Assembly (NCBI GenBank): GCA_039028315.1
Contig: JBCCIH010000013.1
Span: forward strand, 1 to 19,565
Direction of reading: 5' to 3'
Source of the DNA: Thermodesulfobacteriota bacterium
GTDB lineage: Bacteria > Desulfobacterota_D > UBA1144 > Nemesobacterales > UBA2774
DNA length: 19,565 nucleotides
The notes under the pieces were generated by a model. It saw only the letters and a program-made list of their open reading frames with translations, did no database searches and had not been told where the DNA came from. A program made the translations under genes and the position numbers. Positions 15,877 through 19,565 of the stretch are shown here, piece after piece. The stretch's first letter is position 1; the number at the start of each line of letters is the position of its first letter.

Positions 15877-16361
15877 TTTTTCCACTGCTCAGCGTTAAGG
15901 CATTTGTCGACACCATCTCCGCCGTCAAGGTTATCAGTTCCTGGTCCGCCGTCTAAAAAGTCCTCAGCTTCATTGCCTTCTAGGGTATCATTGCCTTCAC
16001 CGCCGTATACTACATCTAATCCGCGGTTTCCTTTAATCCTGTCATCTCCGGCATCTCCATAAATTTTATCAGGGCCTTTGTTGCCTTCTATTATGTCATT
16101 ACCTTCTCCGCCGCAGATATAGTCCTTTCCTTTCTTTCCGCTAATCGTGTCGTTTCCGCCAAGACCTACTATTACGTCGTCGTTGTCTGTCCCTGTCAAC
16201 ACATCGTTACCCTCTGTACCGACAATTGTGGCTACTCTACCGTCACAAGTTGGTGGCGGAGCCTCTTCTGCAGCCTTTTTATCATCTGGCTGAGCAATAG
16301 ATATTCCAAAAGTTAATAATAAAATTCCCAATGTTAAAACTGCTAGATTTATTGATCTCAT
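15852..16361 (-). CDS. Sec-exported calcium-binding beta-roll (RTX-type repeat) protein
   Basis: A 169-residue secreted protein. The frame is open further upstream through the tRNA, but AAGGAGG lies just before ATG 16361, which begins a clear signal peptide (about residues 1-23, cleavage after SIA). Residues 48-155 are twelve uninterrupted nonapeptides of the GGxGxDxxx type (for example GTEGNDVLT, GGEGNDTLE, GGPGTDNLD). This unit folds as a beta-roll binding calcium between turns. Cysteines 39, 83, 154 and 163 could form two disulfides capping the roll. Unlike RTX toxins it has a Sec signal and no enzymatic domain, and its C-terminus (KNCDGTGGS) does not look like a type I secretion signal. 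Location is periplasmic or extracellular; the role is unknown, perhaps surface or matrix. It has its own promoter and tRNA-Ser lies upstream on the same strand. Confidence 0.88.
   Translation of the reverse strand: MRSINLAVLTLGILLLTFGISIAQPDDKKAAEEAPPPTCDGRVATIVGTEGNDVLTGTDNDDVIVGLGGNDTISGKKGKDYICGGEGNDIIEGNKGPDKIYGDAGDDRIKGNRGLDVVYGGEGNDTLEGNEAEDFLDGGPGTDNLDGGDGVDKCLNAEQWKNCDGTGGS
15897..16220 (-). repeat. Twelve tandem 27-bp units encoding beta-roll nonapeptides
   Basis: The coding sequence for residues 48-155 of the beta-roll protein consists of twelve consecutive 27-base units with no insertion between them. The nucleotide sequence has diverged while GGxGxD glycine and aspartate positions are kept in most units; unit ten (GNEAEDFLD) lacks the central glycine. 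Confidence 0.85.
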
Positions 16362-16395
16362 AACTACCCTCCTTATTTTCGTGTTCTCAATCTCA

Positions 16396-16424
16396 ATTAA
16401 ACTACTTAAGCTAAAAAAAGTCAA
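16396..16424 (-). promoter_or_regulatory. Promoter of the beta-roll gene
   Basis: On the minus strand, TTGACT (16424-16419), a 17-base spacer and TTTAAT (16401-16396). The predicted transcript start is near 16389, giving a leader of about 28 bases with AAGGAGG before ATG 16361. Confidence 0.6.
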
Positions 16425-16445
16425 GGTCTCAAAGTGGTAAATAAG

Positions 16446-16531
16446 TGGCGGAGAGCGAGGGATTCGAACCCCCAAGTCCGTAAGGACGCCGGTTTTCAAG
16501 ACCGGTGCAATCGCCGTTCTGCCAGCTCTCC
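16446..16531 (-). tRNA. tRNA-Ser (anticodon UGA)
   Basis: The minus strand folds as a class II tRNA. A 7-bp acceptor stem GGAGAGC/GCTCTCC encloses a three-pair D stem, an anticodon stem CCGGT/ACCGG with loop CTTGAAA (anticodon TGA, reading UCA), a long variable arm with stem GTCC/GGAC around TTAC, and a T arm with loop TTCGAAT. Discriminator G73 and an encoded CCA end at 16446. The long variable arm and G73 are serine identity features. Confidence 0.97.
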
Positions 16532-16661
16532 GGAATCAAGTTTTAAGGACTTATATTGTCCCCGAATTTGTGGGATGATTCAAGAGATATACTCACAATT
16601 GGAATTCTAATCATCATTATTACTGGAAAAGAAGTAGTTAGATAACTTTCCGGGCAAAAAC

Positions 16662-16670
16662 TGCTATAAT
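16662..16670 (+). promoter_or_regulatory. Extended -10 promoter of the thaumatin-domain gene
   Basis: TGCTATAAT is a perfect extended -10 element. The -35 position is poor, as is usual for extended -10 promoters. The transcript would start near 16677, with GGAGGGG at 16693-16699 placed just before the ATG at 16703. Confidence 0.6.
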
Positions 16671-16702
16671 AGCAATATTCACAAACAAATTTGGAGGGGT
16701 AG

Positions 16703-19565
16703 ATGATTAAAATTTCCGTCTTTAGAATCCTAGCATTTTCAGTTTTTATCGTTGTATTTTCTCTCTTATCTAATGATTCTCTTGCCTTTAATCCAGAGGA
16801 TGAGGCACTTAGGGAACATGCACAAACCAGGAGTCTCGATATAACTACAAGAGGCATGGCATTTGTAATACCATCTATTTCTGTTCCAAATTTTGTAATG
16901 GATTTTGATGAGCTGCCAGCTGGTCCAACAACTATTGAGGATATCCTAAGCCAATTTCCTTACGCACCACTTACCGCGCTTAGTTTCATAACTGATCCAG
17001 GGACGTCACAATATAATTTTCAGACAGGTGGAGGCAGGGCTCTTGCCCCAAACCCCGATGAATCCGGAGATCTATTTCTAGTAGATCCTAACGGCACATA
17101 TGGAGAAGCCAATGTTCTAATTATAGAACTCACCCATGCCATATCGGAGTTCGGTTTCGAAGTGGGAGACTGGGGAGGGCCATTTAATGCGCATCTATAT
17201 AATGGTGCAGATATGGTTGGCTCGGTGACTGTGCTTAGCTTTGACAATGAAAGACTTCATTTTATAGGTAGCACTGATCCCTTTGACAGAATTGAGCTCA
17301 CAGCTGATCCTCAAAACCCAAGGGCAAATTGGGTAATTCCTGCATTAATTCTTCCTGCGGACAGTTTCACAATACCAACAATGTCTGAGTGGGGCGCTAT
17401 GGGGCTGGCTTTGATATTAGGAATATTCTCAGTCATAGCGTTTAGAAGAAAGAAAACTGCTTGTTTATCAATATTTGCTATTATTTGTTTTGCTACGGTT
17501 TATTCAAATACAATAGATTCAGCAATAGCTGAGACAACTCCAACTAGGACCCTTACTTTCGTAAACAATTGCACAGATGATATTTGGGTCGCTGCTGCAG
17601 GAAATACCGGAGCTTGCACCCCTAGTAATGACGGCGCCTGTGCAAATCCTCCATCGTGCACAAGTTCAAACGACTGTCCAATTAATGAATACTGCGTCTC
17701 GACTCTTCATCAGAGCGTAACGACAAATAGCTGCGCAACAAATGAAAACACTATGTGCACAACAGACTCTGATTGCGCCTCCGGACAATTCTGTAACACT
17801 CATACAAACACATGCTGGCAGGAAATAACTAACTTCTGCAATCAGGAAACCACTAACAACGGCGGATGTCCTCCGGGCGTAAACAAGCCCGGAGCAAATA
17901 CGGACGCAGCTTGCTCGGATTCAGAGCCATGTCCAAGCGGGCAGACCTGTAACGCTGCCACAAACACTTGCTGGACAATAGGTCCTCCAGGATGCGGATG
18001 TGACACGACACTCCCTACTCCTTCATGCTCTTTTAGACAGTGCACTTATGTTCCTGTGAATGGAACAAATATAGACTCGATGGACATGTGCACCTCAAAC
18101 CAGGACTGCGGCACAGAGGTAATGCCTCCAGTATCATGCTCGCCAACTAATGAATGTGCATCAAATCAGTACTGCAACGGCACCACCGACACATGTCATT
18201 GGGTGGGTGGTGAAGTCACTACTCCAATGACAACAATGTGCACAACAAATTCTGACTGCACCGAGCCCCTTGAGTACTGTAACCCTACAACCAACACCTG
18301 CTGGGCAGAGCAATACTGCAACAGCTCGACGAACACCTGCTTTTTTGTGGCCACAGACGGTAACGGCTGGAAACTTGACGCTCAAAGCGGTGGAACTGCT
18401 GGTATGAGCATGGTAGATATTCCGGTCACCTGGGCCGGCAGGTTTTGGGGAAGAACCAATTGTGAAACTAACGGCAGCGGACAGTTTCTATGTGATACGG
18501 GACAATGCACAGGTATGACAGCCGATAGCAGCGGGAACGCTGAGTTTTCACTTAACTGCGAAGTCTCCGGGAATCCCCCTGTAACAGCTGCTGAATTTGC
18601 TATGGGGATAACATTCTCAAACGGAAATGTCACAGATTTTTACGATATAAGCATGACAGACAGCGCAAACCTTGCAGTCTCAATTGTCCCCGATCCTATG
18701 ACATACGATATGAGTATGAACGGCGGAATTGCAACCACTGGAGGAACTGACCAGATGGGAAGCTGCACAACTAATGCAGACTGCCCAACGACTGCTGCGA
18801 ACGGTCCTACCTCAATAGCCTCGACATTTAATTTTAAATGTGACACTATGCTCGGTAAATGCGTGAACACATATCAGTGCGCAAGCCCTGGATGTGTTGA
18901 TCCCACAGGATGTGATGCAGAGGGAATAAACACAACCAATATTGAATGCTGTCCATGGGACCAGGCAAGCTGCGGCACCGGCACAACAAATGGTTTTGCA
19001 GTTTCAGAAGCTAACTGTTCTGCAAATGTTTTTGGGACTGATGTCACCTCAATGACATGGAACTGTGATGATTCAGGTGCATGCGGAAATGCCGGGAACA
19101 CACCTTCGAACAGCTCATATGAAGGCTGTTTGGGAGCTGATCAGGCATGCGTTTTGGGCGGCAACCCAACTGATCTAAACTGCACGGGTCAGCCCAAGTG
19201 CCAGCAGGACAGCGACTGTGTCTCTACTCCCGATATGGCGGGAAGATGTCAGAGCGGAGTGTGTACGAGCTCGATGACTACCGCCATGACCCAGCTATAC
19301 GGCTGCACAGGAGCGGCTAATCAAGGCGCAACATCATGCTACAGTATGCCGACTGCAGACACCGAGATAAACTTTGATTTTTGCTGCGGCTGCGCTGCTT
19401 GGTCGCCTATTAACAACAACGGGAAGTCAACATGCGCTGAAATTCCAAATCATATGCCTACGACTATATTTTCTAACCCAGAATGGGTGAATAACTCAGA
19501 GCCTATGGTAAGCGCGTTTCATGACGCCTGCCCTCAGGCCTACAGTTTTGCATTTGATGACAAGG
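16703..19565 (+). CDS. Large secreted protein: lectin-like domain, internal IPTL-CTERM-type segment and split thaumatin domain; 3' end outside window
   Basis: One uninterrupted frame of 954 codons runs from ATG 16703 (GGAGGGG upstream) to the right edge. Residues 1-28 are a signal peptide ending SLA. Residues 60-215 look like a beta-sandwich of the kind found in PEP-CTERM-type surface proteins (FGFEVGDWGGPF, PFDRIELTA). Residues 224-251 are IPTMSEWG, a hydrophobic helix and RRKK, the form of an IPTL-CTERM sorting signal, here internal. A second signal-like helix follows, with a possible cleavage site at AIA276. Then comes a thaumatin-like domain: TLTFVNNCTDDIWVAA (C290), WAGRFWGRTNC, DFYDISMTDSANL (645-657) and finally DACPQAYSFAFDD at the edge. 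About 250 residues of cysteine repeats split its start, and further Cys-rich sequence lies before its end. About 64 cysteines fall in residues 277-954. Catalytic or binding activity is unknown. Confidence 0.85.
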   Translation, partial: MIKISVFRILAFSVFIVVFSLLSNDSLAFNPEDEALREHAQTRSLDITTRGMAFVIPSISVPNFVMDFDELPAGPTTIEDILSQFPYAPLTALSFITDPGTSQYNFQTGGGRALAPNPDESGDLFLVDPNGTYGEANVLIIELTHAISEFGFEVGDWGGPFNAHLYNGADMVGSVTVLSFDNERLHFIGSTDPFDRIELTADPQNPRANWVIPALILPADSFTIPTMSEWGAMGLALILGIFSVIAFRRKKTACLSIFAIICFATVYSNTIDSAIAETTPTRTLTFVNNCTDDIWVAAAGNTGACTPSNDGACANPPSCTSSNDCPINEYCVSTLHQSVTTNSCATNENTMCTTDSDCASGQFCNTHTNTCWQEITNFCNQETTNNGGCPPGVNKPGANTDAACSDSEPCPSGQTCNAATNTCWTIGPPGCGCDTTLPTPSCSFRQCTYVPVNGTNIDSMDMCTSNQDCGTEVMPPVSCSPTNECASNQYCNGTTDTCHWVGGEVTTPMTTMCTTNSDCTEPLEYCNPTTNTCWAEQYCNSSTNTCFFVATDGNGWKLDAQSGGTAGMSMVDIPVTWAGRFWGRTNCETNGSGQFLCDTGQCTGMTADSSGNAEFSLNCEVSGNPPVTAAEFAMGITFSNGNVTDFYDISMTDSANLAVSIVPDPMTYDMSMNGGIATTGGTDQMGSCTTNADCPTTAANGPTSIASTFNFKCDTMLGKCVNTYQCASPGCVDPTGCDAEGINTTNIECCPWDQASCGTGTTNGFAVSEANCSANVFGTDVTSMTWNCDDSGACGNAGNTPSNSSYEGCLGADQACVLGGNPTDLNCTGQPKCQQDSDCVSTPDMAGRCQSGVCTSSMTTAMTQLYGCTGAANQGATSCYSMPTADTEINFDFCCGCAAWSPINNNGKSTCAEIPNHMPTTIFSNPEWVNNSEPMVSAFHDACPQAYSFAFDDK
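17372..17455 (+). other. Internal IPTL-CTERM-like sorting segment (IPTM-SEWG, helix, RRKK)
   Basis: Residues 224-231 read IPTMSEWG, followed by about 16 hydrophobic residues and the cluster RRKK at 248-251. In known proteins this tripartite signal is the extreme C-terminus and is processed by an exosortase-type enzyme. Here translation continues for at least 700 residues. Confidence 0.75.
17756..18343 (+). repeat. Cysteine-rich repeats inserted in the thaumatin domain
   Basis: At least four related units of about 21-22 residues begin at Cys352, Cys404, Cys479 and Cys513, and a half unit follows. The shared form is C-x5-C-x5/6-CNxxTNTCW or close to it (for example CASGQFCNTHTNTCW). At DNA level the unit ends are similar, with forms of ACAAACACATGCTGG. 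Two looser relatives (CTTNADC at 18770, CQQDSDC at 19200) lie further downstream. Such CxxDxDC repeats occur in secreted myxobacterial-type proteins and probably form disulfide knots. Confidence 0.75.

Noticed and set aside
15852..16361. RTX toxin secreted by a type I system
   Set aside because: The protein has a Sec signal peptide, no toxin domain and no nearby ABC transporter or HlyD-type gene.
16362..16499. Upstream extension of the beta-roll gene to an ATG at 16499
   Set aside because: The extension runs through the tRNA-Ser gene and the gene's own promoter. The ATG at 16361 has AAGGAGG and starts a proper signal peptide.
16446..16531. tRNA-Ser as an integration site for a mobile element
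   Set aside because: No repeat of the tRNA 3' end, integrase or phage gene is visible in the window.
16543..16857. A 104-codon minus-strand open frame
   Set aside because: It overlaps the promoter and signal peptide of the divergent gene, has no Shine-Dalgarno sequence and no recognisable protein features.
17020..19101. Several minus-strand open frames of 67-83 codons
   Set aside because: They are antisense to the long thaumatin-domain gene, have no start signals or recognisable motifs, and arise from the Cys/Thr/Gly-rich coding sequence.

Overview
The window reads as chromosomal DNA of a Gram-negative, deltaproteobacterium-like or Dadabacteria-like bacterium. This placement is an inference from moderate-to-low GC, Sec-exported surface proteins, a glutathione synthase, a GatCAB amidotransferase and an exosortase-type IPTL-CTERM-like motif. 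No phylogenetic test was possible. Gene density is high: no stretch over 300 bases lacks a gene, and the longest gap is the roughly 170 bases before position 16703. Almost all of it is ordinary chromosomal content. No phage, IS element or CRISPR array is visible.

Layout. Bases 1-2525 hold two divergent membrane-protein genes, a FUSC-type protein running off the left edge and a DUF4396 protein, sharing a short promoter region with a perfect 12-bp palindrome. Then come an Ogg2-type 8-oxoguanine DNA glycosylase that lacks the expected catalytic lysine, a PIG-L/LmbE deacetylase (minus), gatB and carA. Bases 6596-10349 are a minus-strand iorA-iorB pair for an indolepyruvate:ferredoxin oxidoreductase. 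Bases 10471-11877 are a minus-strand cluster of an 83-residue protein of unknown function, endonuclease V and a dual-specificity-type phosphatase. Bases 12021-14982 are a plus-strand run of gshB, gatC, gatA and a small four-cysteine protein. rsmI follows on the minus strand.

The right end is a cell-surface region. A Sec-exported beta-roll protein (twelve uninterrupted nonapeptide repeats) and tRNA-Ser(UGA) lie on the minus strand. Divergent from them is a very long open frame from 16703 that runs off the right edge. It joins four parts: a secreted N-terminal domain, an internal IPTM-SEWG sorting-type segment with its Arg/Lys stop, a second signal-peptide-like hydrophobic segment, and a thaumatin-like domain split by a cysteine-rich repeat insertion. 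This is the most unusual object in the window.

How the genes work together. gatC, gatA and the distant gatB together encode the tRNA-dependent transamidation enzyme. ogg and nfi point to repair of oxidised and deaminated DNA bases. iorA and iorB form one 2-oxoacid oxidoreductase. Several genes (FUSC, ogg, carA, rsmI) have a good -10 hexamer ending only 6-13 bases before the start codon and no Shine-Dalgarno sequence, which suggests leaderless or nearly leaderless transcripts.
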